A DNA stretch of 64,000 nucleotides from Certhia americana. Its lineage: Eukaryota > Chordata > Aves > Passeriformes > Certhiidae. Positions within the stretch are counted from its first letter, which is position 1; each line of letters opens with the position of its first letter. The notes under the pieces were generated by a model. That model had not been told where the DNA came from and did not search any database. It saw only the letters and a program-made list of their open reading frames with translations. The DNA is taken from the NCBI GenBank assembly GCA_018697195.1, contig CM031858.1, forward strand, positions 93,233,568-93,297,567. The letters are read 5' to 3'. Below, piece after piece: positions 1 to 15,059 of the stretch. Made by a program: the position numbers and the translations under genes.

Positions 1-717
1 AGGCAGCACTACAGGCTGGGGGCAGAGTGGCTGGAAAGCTGCTGGTGGAAAAGGATCTGGGGATGCTGATCAAGAGTGGCTGAACATGAGCCAGTGTGTG
101 CCCAGGTGGCCAAGGAGGCCAATGCTGGCCTGTATCAGCAACCGTGAGGCCAGCAGGACTAGAGGAGAGATCATTCCTCTGTATTTGGCACTGGTGCAGC
201 CTCACCTCAAATGTTGTGTTCTGTTTTTGGCCCCTAACAACTAAAAGGACATTGGGGTGCTGGAGTGTGTCCAAAGAAGTGCAACAGAGCTGCTCTGAAG
301 GGTCTGGATCACAAGTCTTCTGAGGAAACAGCTAAGGGAGCAGGGGGTGTGGAGCTAAGGAGGCTCAGGAGTGGTACTTTTTTGCTTTCTGCAACTATCA
401 GGAGGGAGGTTGCAGCAGGGGGGGTTGGTCTCTTCTCCCAGGTAGCAAGTGCCAGGATGAGAGGAAATGGCCTCAAGTTTCACCAGGGAAACTTTAGATT
501 AGATATCAGGAAAAATTTCTTCATTGGAAGGATGGTCAGCCATTTGAACAGACTGCCCAGGGAAGTGATGGAGTCACCATCCCTGGAGGTATTTAAAAGT
601 TGTTTAAATGTGGCACTTGAGTACAAAGTTTAATGGTGGATTTGTCAGTGCTGGGTTAATGGTTGCACTCAACGACCTTAAAGGTCTTTTCCAACCTAAA
701 AATTCTATGACTCTATG
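1..717 (+). mobile_element. CR1 LINE, 3' portion (degraded ORF2 C-terminus and 3' UTR)
   Basis: Reads in the sense direction: frame-broken remnants of the reverse-transcriptase ORF C-terminus, for example [17 protein letters not shown] and FRLDIRKNFF. Next come PREVMESPSLEVFKS and the hallmark 3' end, where AAAGGTCTTTTCCAACCT is followed by ATTCTATGACTCTATG. Stops and frameshifts show it is dead. It continues beyond the left edge. Confidence 0.9.
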
Positions 718-3700
718 TCATAATGTGGAATGCTGCCTTGAAAATTTTTTGCAAGGCTTTTCACAAACTTCTCCTTTACCAGCTCACCTTTGTGAGTCAC
801 AATACCAAGAAGCTGAAGGGCACATAGTATTTGCAAGTGCTTAGTGCAGAATTTCCCCTGAACCATAAAGCTCAAAACATATTTAGTGATTTGTTTTTTC
901 TTCTGTCCACACCCTGGTAACAGTCACCAAACAAGGCTTATGGAACTCAGGGAAGAGACATTTTTCCTCAGATGTATTTATTCAGAAGCTGGCACAACAA
1001 GGTTTTCAAGTGTAATTTAATAATTGTTTGTAACTAATAATTACCACCTGTGCACTAATCATTATGTAGGATAACTTTAACAATTGGTTAGTCCAAAAGG
1101 TGCTGTTAATGCCAGGCACTCTGTTTACTCAGGGATTCTACCTAGCAGCCCTGTGGAGCTCCCTGGCCACGTGGCTGGCGGGTGCGTGCTGGCTAGTCCT
1201 GCAGCTGAGGAGAAGCTATGTCAAAGCCTTCTTTCCCTGCCAACAGCAGAAATTGGCTGCTGGAACAGGCTGGACCAGACTCAGTGGCAGCCAGCTATTC
1301 CCAGCTTTGCAGTGTCTCCACAGCTCCAAACCATCAAAATTAAATGTCAGTCTGACTGAGTTGCTTACACCAGAAATGTTAAATTACAGTGTAAAGCAAC
1401 GTCCAGAAGACTCAAATTGCTTTACTGTCTCTGGTATCCCATGCATGCTTCCATCATGATTTTCCTAATAAGAAATCCCTGCTGTTTTTTGTTTGATTGA
1501 GAAGTACACGCAACCTCCAAATAAAATAAATATACACATGCTTAGTTCCTATACAGAAATTCTGGCATTTAACCTTTTCACATTTGTTAATATGTTTGCA
1601 TACACATGGCCACTATGTGTAGTTATGTGTGGCTGATACATGTTGCCCTCAGAAATTTGGGATTGTCTAATTCAAGTTACAACTGCATTTTGAATTCCTG
1701 TTTGGGAAGCCCTGTTGCACAACAAAGCTGCTACCAGCACTAATGTCTCCTTGGTACACAGGGCTTAAAGACAGAGGCAAGGCGCTCTCAGCCCAAACTG
1801 TACCTGCTGGAAAGTCTCCCTGAGCCAGGCAAGGCTGGCAAAACTGCAGGTTGTGGCTCTGTCCTCATACCAATGTGAGCAGAAATATTAATTTGTTTAA
1901 GCAAAACTGGCTAAGTAAGATAGATAAGGAACTGAAAAATGCTGTAGTGCATGATTTATTTTGACACTACAGTTGGAGTAAAGCACATCTCGACTTTTCC
2001 ACATTTGCTCCTAGACGACAAATTAGGAGTTCGTCTACAGTTATGCTTAACTGTCTTCTATAAAATAATTACTCCAAATTAATTCAGTTATGAGTGACTG
2101 GAAGGTATTAATATGGCATTTGTAGCATTGAGTGAACCTTCCAGCCCCAGTCCAGAAAAGAGCTTAAGGCTTGTGCCACTGAGCTGTGATCTCTGGCCAG
2201 CTTGATAAAAGATTGTTAACTTGTGTTGTGCCAAGGAATTGCTGAGCAGCCTCTGAGCTGAGGACTAAGGCTGCTGCTGTGCTCCATTGATTCCCCATCA
2301 CCCACAACCCCTTTGAGTGCCCATGCATCTCCCTCCCCTTGTGAGGCAGGTGGTGTTTGGGAGCACTCTGGGCAAGAGCTTTGTGTGGAGCAGGATAGGC
2401 AGGTTAAAACAGTATGCCTTGATAATTCTTCTCAAGCTCTCTGTTGGTTTAACACTGGCTCCCAGTGTTTACGCAGGGTGGGGCAGGAGCAATGAAAGCC
2501 TCCTGATTGAGACCTAGTTCTTAACCTGCTGTAATTACCTAAACTAATATCCTGGCTTTCACTGCTCCTTCTTCTCTGGTTATGAATAGAACATGACCCT
2601 TGTTATGGCTGCTAAGCATGACTGCCATAAACACAGTTTTATTATCCTTCAGCATCATTTACAAATAGGAAACAAAGGGCCTATTCTTTCAGGAGAGAAG
2701 CACAGAAACAAAATGAGGGGATGAGAAGGGACTCTCTGTGTCCTAGGAAATTGGGCTGAAGATGGGATACAGGGATTCCCTCCCTAGTGGGAGACTGGCA
2801 TATTAGACTGACATGAGGGAAGAGCCTGACTTAGTAGAGGCTGGACTCTGTGAGATTCCAGCTTTGTGCTAACTCAGTGTCTGGCTGGGAGATAACCAGT
2901 CAAGTGCCGTGGGCTGGAGATGCAAGTGTCAACTGATACTGTAGTCAAAATCATACAAATATCACTCATGGACAGAAACCTTCCCAGGCTGGTATTAGCA
3001 AACAAGTGCACAGTGCCTGTGAAATAAAGGTTAAGAGAAGCTTAAGCTGATACTCAGCAGGTGTTACAGGCCATATCCTTCTTGGAAAGAGCTGCACTCT
3101 GACAGATACCTCAAAAACTCTGCTTTTCTTTATTCAAAGAAAAACCCAGGAAAAAAAATCCTTGGAAAGTTATGGAAAGTGCTATGAGCCCCACAGGCAG
3201 GAAGTCTGACTGCAGTTAAATATATGGCCTTTAATCCTAATTGGAGATTATAAAAGAGTGCCTGTGCAGCCCATTGCAGGTACAGCAATAAAAAGAAAAT
3301 GTCCCAGAATTTGCACACACCAGCTTGGATGCTGTGTGCATGTATTCTGCAGGTAGCATTTTCAACCCATTTTCCTCTGTGTTGCTCTGTGTGTTCATTT
3401 TGGCAAAACATCTAATTTGTGCATGAAATGGCCATTTCCTTGAATGCCATGAAGCAATTGAATCTAATTTTCTAATTTGTAGTTTCAAATGCTTGTTTGC
3501 ATGAGGAGTCATGTCAGTGGGCAAGGGGACTCAACCATGCAAGCACGGTCTGCTGCACATCTGGACTGTGGGATTTGAGAAGCACCAGCTAAACAACAAA
3601 CCTCATGAAAAGGCTTCAGAAAATAGCATGACCTTCAAATGACAATATTCGTAATAGAAAAAAAAAAATAAGGAAACAGGTGTCATTTAATTCTAGTGGA

Positions 3701-6489
3701 TTCTCAAATAAAATGTAGTTCATTTAAAGTTAATTTCATTTACTGTTAATTTTAGTTAGCTCACATCTGTTGCAGATGTCCCCAGGACTGATTTAACCTG
3801 TGAATTGGTGCTGCTTTTCCTTGCAGTCCTTTACGTCAATTACAAAAACTGTAATGCTACACACATAGTTGCTTCCTTTGGAATGGAGTAGGGAGAAGAG
3901 GAACTATGCAAAATGGACACTGGTCATGCTGCTTAACGTACAGCCAAAAAGGCCAAAAGATTCTGTGCTGACAAGAAAACAGCTCTGACATAAAAGAAAA
4001 GCCTACCTAAAGCTATAATTAGTCTTAATATTAGCCCGTGCAAAACTTTTTGTGGAAATGTGAAAGCCAGAAGTACTGGCTGAATGATCATGGACCATGG
4101 ATTTGTGTTCTTTCCTTCTTTGTTTGCTTGAGACTAACTGAAATCTGCCTTTCACATTGGTTTGTGGTAAGTGAATTTTAAGACTGTGAAATAGTCTCAA
4201 CTGGAAAATTACACTGTGGACTCAAAAAAGGGAGACTAAGATGATTTTTTGAAATCAATCAGATTTTTCAAAGCTGATGTTCTACATTGTGATGATTTTA
4301 TATGGATATTGCATTACAATTTACAGGAATGTCAGAAGAATAGAGATCTGGATGCATTGAGTACCATTAACACAGCTCTTAAGTGGAATGTGCAGCAAAT
4401 TAATTAATGAATCACTGATTTCCTGCTCTTTCAAAGAACTCCCTTTACTGCAACAGGACTCACAGGAACAAGTGGCCACATGCCTGCTTATTTAATGGTG
4501 TGGCATAAAAGTCTCTAATAGGACTGTTAAATAAACAAGAATAAATATCTGATGTGTTTATCCCAGTGATGGGTTTTGCTATCTCTGCACCCAAGTGCTG
4601 CATTTCGTATGCACTCGTTTTTCAAAGCAGGACACCTATGGCAGACTACCATGGTGTTAAAGGGAAGGCTTTGACATTTCAGAGATTTCCATTTCTTCCT
4701 ACACTGAAATCTAAGCGTGACAGACTCATGGGCTAAATTAATTCCTTAAGCCCTCGGCCCAGTGATAAAACTTATCTGAAGCAGAAAATGGAAATGTACA
4801 GTGTGCTTTATAGAGTTGATCAAAGATCCCCCAGAAAGTGCTGAAGCAATCAGAAATGAATGATCTGCCCCCATGGATAGGAAAAGTGGATGTTTTAATT
4901 GCATCAATTATTCACCACCAATTATTTGTGAGAAGTCTTTGTCTGGATGGTTCAGGAGCCTATTATGCATGTCAAAATCAGCTGAGTTTCCTATTATTTT
5001 TCTGAACACCAAGTTAGCTGTGCTGAGTGTTCAAACCAAAGATGGAGGAGCCCGCTGAAATTTGGAGCAGGCAGCTACCATGTGACTCCTTCCATACTGA
5101 AACTCAAAAGAAACTAAGTGTGGTAGGAAATTGATCCTCACTGAAATGATCTTTAAAAAAAAAGGAAAACCAGATAATCTCCTGAAGGAGATAATGTACA
5201 GATATATACTGTATTTTAATTTACTAATACATTATTTTGCAGCAGAAGATAACAGACACAAAGGATGCTAGCACAAGCCATTTCTTTTTGTTATTTTTCC
5301 ACTAAGGTAAGAGGCATCTTTGTCACTGACTAATCCATCAGCCTTTTCAGATCCATTTCTACCCACATACAACTGTTTTTGTTAAACCATTCACTGCTGC
5401 TGAGGAAAAGCGGTGCCCACCAAGTTAACAGGAAGGGAGCTCATCTCTCCTCAGTGCTTCTCCACTCTGTGGGGATCCCTGTGTAACTCCCATGCTGCTG
5501 GATGGCTTTAAATAGCTCAGGAGGGGAGTTCACAGTCCAGGCTATTGCATTTGTGGTGTCCCTTACAGACTTGAGGCTGAATTTCTTCTTAGTTAATAAA
5601 ATGTGTTGACATGAGGGCAGGATTTGACCTGGGAAACATCCAAGTATGCTACCTAAAGGGTGAACGTTGGTGTTAATCAGCCAGTGTAATGACACTGCTG
5701 GCCATAAGTGAAACTGAGATATTTATGTGATATCTGGGAAGAGTGCCTGCTTGGTGGCTACTGTGCCTGGCAGCAACCATCTGCATAATTTCATATGGAG
5801 CTGATTCCTACAGCACATCATACCTTGTGAAACAGCCTGGATAGACACAGTATCTCCAGAAAAAGCAAGATGTCCTTTTTCCAAGCTGTTTTCTGAAATA
5901 ATCTGTATTTCCTGCAATGCTGTTGTCAGCCTGCTGTGGCTGGCATGAAGAGCTGTTATCACACTTAACCCATGTCTGAACCCCAAATCCCCCTGAGATG
6001 CAGTTGCCACGCAGTGATTTAAGACTTCTTAATCAGAGCAGGAAGAGATCAGAAAAACAAGGAAAGCCTATTTGCAAAGCTAAAGAAAGACATCGTGTCT
6101 CTGGGGCAGGAAAAGCAACAACTTAGCAGCACCCGGAGGCACTGCCAGACACAAGCACAAGACAAGTGATAAAAAGCCCCAAGAACAGAGGAGCTCTGAA
6201 CCTCTGCAAACATTTTAAGGCTTGTCAGCCCTCCCAGGTGCCCCCGACCAAGGAATGTCTTTCCAGCTCAGTGGGATCCAGGGAGAGGGGCTACATATAA
6301 CAGTGCTGCCTCAGCACTGCCTATTGTCACTAAAATGTTTCCACAAAGTTATGAGACTTTGTCTCAGTTTCTGCTTCCTTCCCAAATTTATCACTTTGGC
6401 AAAATTATTGTCCTATGCCAAAGCGACACATGTTTCTGTGTGCTTGTTATGGCATTAGAGCTGAATTGTTATGGAGTTATTTTGATGAA

Positions 6490-6548
6490 AAGCTGCAGCT
6501 GGACTTGATGATCTGAAAGGTCTTTTCCAACCTAGATTATTCTATGAT
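6490..6548 (+). mobile_element. CR1 LINE 3' end fragment
   Basis: About 60 bases matching the CR1 tail: GACTTGATGATCTGAAAGG, then TCTTTTCCAACCT and the terminal ATTCTATGATGA. Severe 5' truncation is typical of CR1. Confidence 0.8.
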
Positions 6549-9500
6549 GAAATGGCAAAAATTGGCATCAACAAATAGATTTGTTGTGAATGAATTTTTT
6601 GCTGCTTTTTTAATGGGAAAAATGAATTGCAGGGAAAAGCTTGAAGTTCAAGAAAGGATAAATATACCACTGATGTGAGCTGTCTCCTCCTTTTGAAGAG
6701 TTTTGGTGTTGGGCCATCAGTTGTGTACTACTGGTGGTCCTCTGTAAGGTACTGGTTGTAAGGAAATGTATTAGGGAAAAGCTGTGTGACAGATGCCAGG
6801 GACTTTTGGCTCCTCAGCTACTTGCTCCAGCTGGGGCCATAGCATCTTTCCAGGCAGCCCTTGGGGACTCTGTACATTGAGATGAGGTATTTTGAATCTT
6901 CCTTTCCAAATATCCTCCAGCTGAGAGGTACTGCCTTCCCCACTGTTGGAGCATTTTCCCTGGATTGCTTTGAAATGCCAGAGGTACATAGAGTTTTCTC
7001 ATTGTGGGTCCCCATGACTGAGTCCAAGTAACCACTCTTGCTTCCAAAGGCCCAGTAGGATCAGAAGGACTTTTAAAAATTAGGAATGTGGCCAACAAGA
7101 TACACACTTAAGGTTGCAAAAGAGGACACCGCCAGCACGAGCAACCTCAAAGGTAATGGCAGGAAGTTGAGGGGAAAGTCTCAGGTATCTGTCAGGTAAC
7201 TGTACTTGATGCCATCCCTCACACCCTTCTCTGTGTGGACTCAAAAGCCATACAGCTCCCTTCATTGAGCTCAAGCTCTGATGGGAGCCTGGTGAGATTT
7301 TAACCAACACCCCAGCAGCTCTGAGACATCTCCTCAGTACAAGGGAAGAGCTGCACTTCTTGACAAAGATGCCTACAGGTGTGAATTCAGGCAGGGATGC
7401 ATATTTGATGATGGCATGGCATATCCCTCTGCCTTGAACTGGCATACTCTCACCTTTCTTTTCTTCTTTAACTTACCTGACTGGATTTCTCTCCCTCCCA
7501 GAGCAGTGAATCAAGGAAGAGTGAAGCTTGTGGATGTGGCAGCCAAGAGGTTTCAGAAACAGAAGACAGGATAGAAAGAGTCCCACAGGTTCCCTTGGAA
7601 AGGAAAAACAAGGCAAAGATGCAGGGGGGCAACGAGAGAGGGAAAAACTAGAGTTTTACAGTTTTAAAGCCAGCTGTTCTGGTATGGCCTGATTCATAAG
7701 TAGTTCATGCCCAGTGTTGGCAATAGCACTTCAGGATCCTGTCAGCCAGAGAGTGGAAATGGTGGCCAGGGCAAATGCATGCTAAATTTCAAAGTCAGAA
7801 AGTCAGAAGACAGAACATGCATGATAATTTATTGGAACCTGATAATAACACTGACAAGACCCTTTTAACATCAGGCAATTTCTAGTTCTTGAAAAACTAA
7901 AACACAGCTTTCTGAATGTCGTTAATGACAAGCCCATAGAATATTCCATTGTTTAGACATGAAAAGAAATCCTTACTGTAAAGACAGAGATGTATTGGAC
8001 AGAGATGGTTAAAGAAATTCTAGAATGAGTCTCTAAATGCCATCTTGTCATTGTATCAATCATTTAAGGTCCTGGTAATACACTACCTGTATTTGCATTT
8101 TTTAATGCTAATACACGATAAAAGTATAGATAGGAAGTATCTATTGATTTGTTTAGAATCTCCTACACAGCCTAAACCCAAGCAAAACACTTTTAACATA
8201 GCGACCAGAAAACGTCCCAGGCTTGTGTCCCTGCTCCTGTGCACTTTCACTTATCAGGAAGGCAGAAACAGTTGTTTTCAATGATCTCATTAATTAGGTC
8301 TTAGGCAAAAAAATCAGGTTATTGTGGCACCTTGGCAAGCTCTGCATATCATCTGAGCCATCACATGTTCTCTCTGTCTGCAGGAGAAACTGCAAAACAA
8401 ATGGGTTGGCCTGAATTTCATGTGCATTTGTGGGTTTCCCAATGATCTGAAAAGGCACTGATCCTCCCCTAATATGCAGCAACTGGCTGCACTTGCTCTG
8501 TCTCTCAGATAAATTGAGGCTCACCTCAAAACCAGAGATTCTATGTTCCTCCAGGCTTTGCCATCCAGCTGTCACCTGGATCCTCATCTAATCCCAAAAA
8601 TTTTCCAGGCTTCTCCTTGACCCTGGCACAGAACACCCAGCAGTCTCCTGGCTCCTAATTTTAATATGCTGGAAAAATGAACCCCTTCCCTAAGTATTAA
8701 CAATAATTAATGAAAACTTCTTGGTCATACCATCAAAGTTAAGAGACATATTGGCCAAAGTGACAGATAATAACAATCTATTCAAACAAGACTGCTGAGT
8801 GCATCTCTATCCTCCTTTCTATGAGGCATTGGGAATAACATTTTACATGAGACTTGGCAGGGAATCAAAAACTGAAAATGTGTTCTCCTTAGCTCTACCA
8901 GCTACTAGAAGCCCCTTGACAACTCTGTGATGGCCCTTTATTGGTATAAAACAGACAACAGACTCTCAGAGCAAGAGGTATTTCACTGAGGTGTGTCAAC
9001 CTGAGCAAGCCTTGACGCTGCCGTTTCGTACCTCTGTCACTATTTAATTTAGAAGTAAGTAAATTAATAAGAAGTAAGTAAAACTTTTAATTTAAAAGCT
9101 TTAGGATATGTCTGAAAACAGAGCCACAGTCATTTCTTCTGCCATCCTGAGCTGGTCTTACTCCATGGGAGCTAAGGAGGCTCTGCAGGCTGGCAGCAGC
9201 TGGGGGAAGAGGACTCGTGGCTGCCCCATGCAGCTTCTGTCATTAAAGCCCATCTTCTACCTCAAAGAGAGATGCAGGGATGGTGATTTCTTCTCATCAT
9301 GTCAGCAGTGACCCTTTTCACTCTCTTTACATTCTAGTGTTGATTACAAAACAGAACCATGGAAGAGTTGGAACAAATATTACTGTGCAGGGATGCAAAC
9401 TGCAACTGGGTTGAAAATTAATTTAGTGCTTAAATTCCCTGTATTTTCTCTGCAGATCCTCCCCTGGGTTTTGATTCCAGGGTCCAGTGCAGGAGGACCT

Positions 9501-12301
9501 CAAAGGACCTCAAAGAGGTAGTAAAGTGCTACCCATGCAGTCCCTCAGAGTGCATATGGGCACTGAAACCTTCAGCTCTCCTTTAGTGGGAACATGATGG
9601 CTGTTATCATGAGTATATCCTTTGAAAGTACACTTCCAAACCAAAATGATTCCGTTTAAATATGCAGTTATGTACTCTCATCATCCACAACAGAAGCCCT
9701 CCCCTGGTAAGACTGAGCAGGTTGAAAACATTTCCGAGTCACAGCCACAATGCTGGGGGGAGCAGTGACCCCAAACCAGGTTTCTCTGAGCCTGGAGCAG
9801 ACACCCATTCTCTAGACATGTTGCCTAATAATATTATCTCTCATGGGCTGTGGTGTCTTCCTAAAATCCACTCAAATTCATTTTTTTTTCCTGAAACAGC
9901 TCATCTAGAGATGCCAGATGATGTCAGATGCAGCCTGGACATTTGTCCACGCTGTATGTGCTATTGTGCCAAACATCTTTTCTGGGTAGAGACATCCACT
10001 CTGATTCTGTCATCATCTATGCAAGGTATCGAGCACACCTGCAGGGTGTATTTTTATGGACTAGAGCAACTTTGAAGGAATAAATTAAAGTGCCTGAAGC
10101 CAGCACAAAGGCTAAGCATATGGCAGACAGAAAGCAGGATGCTTTACCATGGAACAAATTCGTGAAAATCAGTGATTTCAAGCTAAGACAGAGAGGGCAG
10201 GGAAATGTTTTTACCCCTGGGATCCAGTTTGAGCTCCCTGTAATGTCTCTTGGCATTAACAAATGATTCCCTTATTTTCTCTCCTAGTGATCATAACTGC
10301 ATTCTTTACTCCCCCTTTTCCCATGTGAAAATGTTACTTAAAATGAGACTCAATTCTCCACAGAAATACTGAAAATACAAGTGCCCAAAAATGAGATATT
10401 TTCATTAGCAGTCAGTGTAGCCTTCATACAAAATCAACTTTCATAGTTACTTTACCCCATGTAATTACACAGCAAAGCCCTGCTTAACATCTCACTACAT
10501 AATGGAAACTTTCTATTTCAAATCAGATTAATGTTAAGAGTTACTCAGATATTTCAAGAGATAATAGCTGTAATTAAGGTGTTTCTAGTGACGGGTTCCT
10601 ATTATAACGTGGTGGAAGATTCTCTGATAGCCTTGCTGACTGCATTAGTCACAATTGTTTTCATTAATATTGACACTATTCTCTTACCAGACAAACAGAA
10701 AAGGAGATTAATCAAAATACTGTGCTGGTTTCCTATGCTCTGAACCCCTTTTTTGGACTGATGCTCAATTCTTAGCTTTCAGTTGGAATAAAGAACAGTT
10801 TTTGTAAGATGTACAGGCAGCTTCACACCTGTTATTTAAAGCAAAATTGTGAGAACAAAGAGAAATAATTATTTTTTGAAAATCTGAAAATAAAGCACTG
10901 ATGAAATTTAAATGCTACAATTCCTAAACATCTATTTGTTTCCAGTTTTTGTGTCAGTGATGTGAAATTTCTGGAGTGTGTTTGGATGGGGGAAAGAGAT
11001 GAGTGTGTACATGTGGGTTCATTATCTTAGGGGAAAAATTGCACAAACCAAGGTACAACTGGCTCGTGAGCCATTTGGGGTTGTGAGGCTGACTCAGGAA
11101 AATGGGGGCCTCCAGTGGCAAGTCCCCATGATGATGGTTTGGGACAAGTAAAGAGTATGTTGAGTTTCAAAATGATGGAAGAAAAGAGACCTTCATTTCC
11201 AGCAGAACCAATGAAGTCAAACAAAGGATGGATTTGACATAAAAAGCCCTATAAATGTTAATATTTCATGGGTATCAGTTCTACACAACTGAAGCTGTCA
11301 GAGTCAGCTTCTCCTGAACAAAGGTGTCATGTCAAGTCATCCAGATAAAAGTTATGTCAAGTACCAAAAATAAGAAGGGCCAAGACAAGCAGGGAACATG
11401 ACAGGAGGGCAGGGCATAATCTCATACGACTCCTGGGGAAAAGAGAAGAAAAATAACAGCTTTGTTCTGAGGAAATTCACACATTGATTTCCAGATCCAG
11501 CAGTTTGCCATTTCAACAAGCAAAGGAAGGAAACCAACCATAAAAATGCACATTTGGGAGCACCGAGCATATTGACTACTACACCTAAATGTGCTTTGGA
11601 AATACAGCTATGAAATATGAAGAGTCAGTTAAAAATTTATTTCAGTAGATTTGTATACTATGAAGAGATAGAAAACTGTGAATCCCCTTACCCCAGTTTT
11701 CTAAAGAAAAACATGGAAATACCAAGGGAAAACTATATTTGCAAAGATTTTTATTCACTTTCTGCTTTCAAGTACTAGTTACCATTATGCAGCCTCCTAA
11801 AAAGTGAGTGATAACCACAGAAATTGTTGCTGTTTTCATATATCCAATGCAAAACAAGTATTTTTGTGTAACCCTTCAAATGCAAAATATTCTTGTTTTG
11901 TATATATATATATATGAGTATCTTTCAAATTTACAAAATGGAAAATATCTGTACTTTATCAGATGCATTGCTCAGCTTCATATCTACAGGAACCTAAGGG
12001 GTTGATATTACCAGAGCCTGAGACCAAAGGACCTGGTAGATCATTTAATATTGAAGGGAAAATAATAAATAAAAAACCAAATCAAAACAAAAAAAACTCT
12101 GCAAGGAATAGTGTCGGAACCCAGGCATTCCTCTGGCTGTCCTGGATGGTTTGAGACCCTGGCAATGGTCTCAGAGACCTTAGCACAGAGTCAAAAACAA
12201 CTCTTGTTGTTGTGCCTTCAATTGTGTAAATTGTGCCTTCAATTTTAGCCCATGGGAAAAATTACCAACTTTGTGTGAGGATTTACAAGCCACAAGAGTT
12301 T

Positions 12302-12745
12302 GAATAGAGTGATACTTAATTTGTCACAGACTGAAAAAGTAGAATTTTGGGGTTTTAGAATGGGGATTTAAGAGGGAAGATGGAGGGGTCTGGGTGTGTC
12401 CTGTTCTTCTTCTTGTCCTCCATCTTCTGCTGTGATGGTGACACTTTCTAATTGGTTTAGAGAAGAGACAGACTGTCTAACATAGCTGATAGGTGCTGGA
12501 AAATTATTGTCAATAAAGCACATGTAGTTTTTAGTATAAAAAGTAAGTATACAAAGTAAACACCACCCTGAAGGTGAGGATTGTGCCTAAACCCAACCTG
12601 CTGAACAGACTTCTGCAGGTTGGAGAAAGAATGTAATAGATAAGGAAAAAGAAACAACCTTGAAAAGCCGAACCGACAGATCTCAACCTCTTCTTTGGTC
12701 ACGGGGCTGGGAGAAAAAGAGTTTCTAATATCTCAGGAGCCATTG
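12302..12745 (+). mobile_element. ERVL-like solo LTR, copy A
   Basis: Shares a colinear series of motifs with the copy at 21.2 kb: GGGGTTTTAG, a pyrimidine-rich CTTCTTC block, TTCTGCTGTGA, TTGGTTTAGA, CTAACAT, CACCCTGA, and GGGCTGGGA near the end. It resembles passerine ERVL-type LTRs. No coding region adjoins it. Ends are approximate and no target-site duplication was confirmed. Confidence 0.6.
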
Positions 12746-15059
12746 AAATCATCCAAACCCAAGAGAATAGGTCTTCTCTGCAAGAAACCTCAGAATGTCC
12801 TGTTTCCTTAGCACACCTCCGGGTGCTGCTAAGTTGACTTTGAGAGGCTACAAATTTATAAAACAATGTCTCATGAGTGATTGTTTCTCTGACCTTTGTA
12901 ATGTGGGCTCAAAACCTATTGCACCTGACATTTTGTTTTGCTTAGAGGGGATCTGCAGCTCACTGAGGTTATGGCTGACTCTTACGGTCCTTGCAAATAA
13001 GACAGCATGTATGTCTGTTTTTCTGGCCTCTGGTTTCCGGCCAGGACACAATAAAAAAAAACAAACCTTTGTGGGAATGGAAAACTAACTAACTAAAAAA
13101 ACCCATAAAACCTCATTTTCTGAGTTCTATATATAACCTTTTAATCCATGATTACAAATTACTTCTTGTTAATGTTTTTTAAAATGCTCTTTTAAACTCA
13201 TTTTCTGGGGGCTATGCACTCACTTATTAAAAGCTAGCAAAACTAGTTGTGTGAAGCCTCTGTCAAAATCACTATTTTAAAAAAAATCCTGGACTTGTAC
13301 AGTAGAAGCAAAATACATTGTGACACTAATATCTCAAATTCATAACTGGTCAGTGTCTGTTGAATAAAATCTATTGGCTGTAGAGAATGTGAAAAGCATA
13401 GGGTTTCAATAAAGAGGAAGTGTTTCATAATTGTTGAGAGTTGTGTTTGTATAAAGTTTTTAAAAATAAATTTTCCCATTAGGCTAAGAGTTGGTGTAGT
13501 TTTGGTGAGGCAGGACAGGATATGCTTCAATTTATACTTCAATAAATAAGAAAAAGTTCTACTGATACGAGTAGGGTTAAACAGAGGAAAACAGAAAATA
13601 GACCTGCCATCACTGGGAAATACAAAGAGAAAAAGACCCTATATCTATATGTGGAAATATTTCAAAGGTGATGGTAGAGAAATGTCCAAAGGAATAAAAA
13701 CTGTAGTTTAAGAAAAGAATAATAACAATTAGAATGATATAAAGACTGAAGGAAGAGAGAGGAACAGAAGAATACACTTAAAGGCATAACTCTTTATGCT
13801 GATCAGTCACATCCTACATCCTCTTTGAGGTTCAATAAAACAATAGTTGTTGCACCCTGCTAAATTTGTTACAAGTTGTTCAAAGATGGTGATAAAGCAG
13901 GTCTGATAAACAGCAGTGTGGGAGATTTCTCTGCTGGTGGTCCTGCACTCCTGACCACAGCTCTTCCCTTAGAGGGGCGTGAGCATCCATGAGTAAAACT
14001 GCACCCCTGCTGGCTTGAGTAGTTAATGTTAAGGCCTGATTTCTTGTTTATGGGTTTTTCCTAACCATTGTAAAGCTCTGTTATTGTGGTTGCAATTTGT
14101 GTTGCTGCCAGGGTGATAAAAAGAAGTTTCAGAATTTAAAGCACTAGCTCTGTGCTGGGGTTAAACAAGCACTTAACACTTGCTTGGTCTGTGAGATTAT
14201 CATCAATGAAAATAGAAAATGAACATAAATTGAGTATGTTCTTAAGAGCTTTATGTAATCTTTGTTTACATCTCTATTTATGTTGACTGAAGGCAATTTC
14301 TGATTAATTTTTACAAAGCTGAGTATAATGGGAATGTTTCATTTTGTGCTTCCTGGTGCATAAAACCTAACCAGAAGAATCCTAATAGTGTCAAGTGTCG
14401 GTCTGTCAGATGTAGGAGACAGAAACTGTGAAATGTGAGGGATTTTTCCAACAACCCCTCCTCTGCAATTTTCTCTTGGGAAATGAAGAAAGAATTATAT
14501 GGTACATGATAGCGTAGGCATGACACTTTGTGAATGTTCAGTCAAAGCCTATGGAATAGGTAAATATGTGGCACAAATGATACTGTTACCATTGGGTCTG
14601 GGACTACACTCATGGTCCAGGAGTGATAGGAAGTTTTAAGTTCAAAAAGGTTTACAAGCATCTACCAACTCTAACAGATTTGAAAAAAACTCAAGCATGT
14701 GTAGGAGCTTTGCTCTCATGAGGTTTCTGTCCTTCCAGTTTTCCAGTTTATTGAAACCTTGTAGGTTATTTTAGTTTTAGTTTGGGTCAGAAGAGAAGTG
14801 TCCTCCGGAAGAGATGTTATTCTGTGGCTTCACCTTGAGGGTGACACGTGTGAGGGTGACACACAAACCACACATTGTGTGTGTTGTTTCCCCATGGGAA
14901 GGTTCTACCACCTTTCATTGCAGATTTAAACCCCACAACTGATAGGCATCACAAAACCTCTTGCTATTGGATGCATGTTTCACAAAAGGCTCCAGTGTAC
15001 AGTCTGCCAGCCTGTGGCAGATGGCTTTCTGTACATAAAACATAAACTTTAATGCTACT

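Larger units (their letters stand above)
720..15059. other. Intergenic region downstream of SCGN
   Basis: About 14.3 kb of AT-rich DNA. It contains one CR1 tail (about 6490-6548) and one ERVL-like solo LTR (about 12302-12745). The many short open frames lack splice-site support or recognisable protein content. No histone genes, which follow SCGN in human, are present. Confidence 0.6.

Noticed and set aside
1084..1459. Overlapping plus-strand open frames of 91 and 119 codons
   Set aside because: Two frames overlap the same bases with no conserved motif and no polyadenylation or splice context.
11899..11912. (TA)n run as a microsatellite
   Set aside because: Only about seven dinucleotide units; unremarkable in AT-rich DNA.
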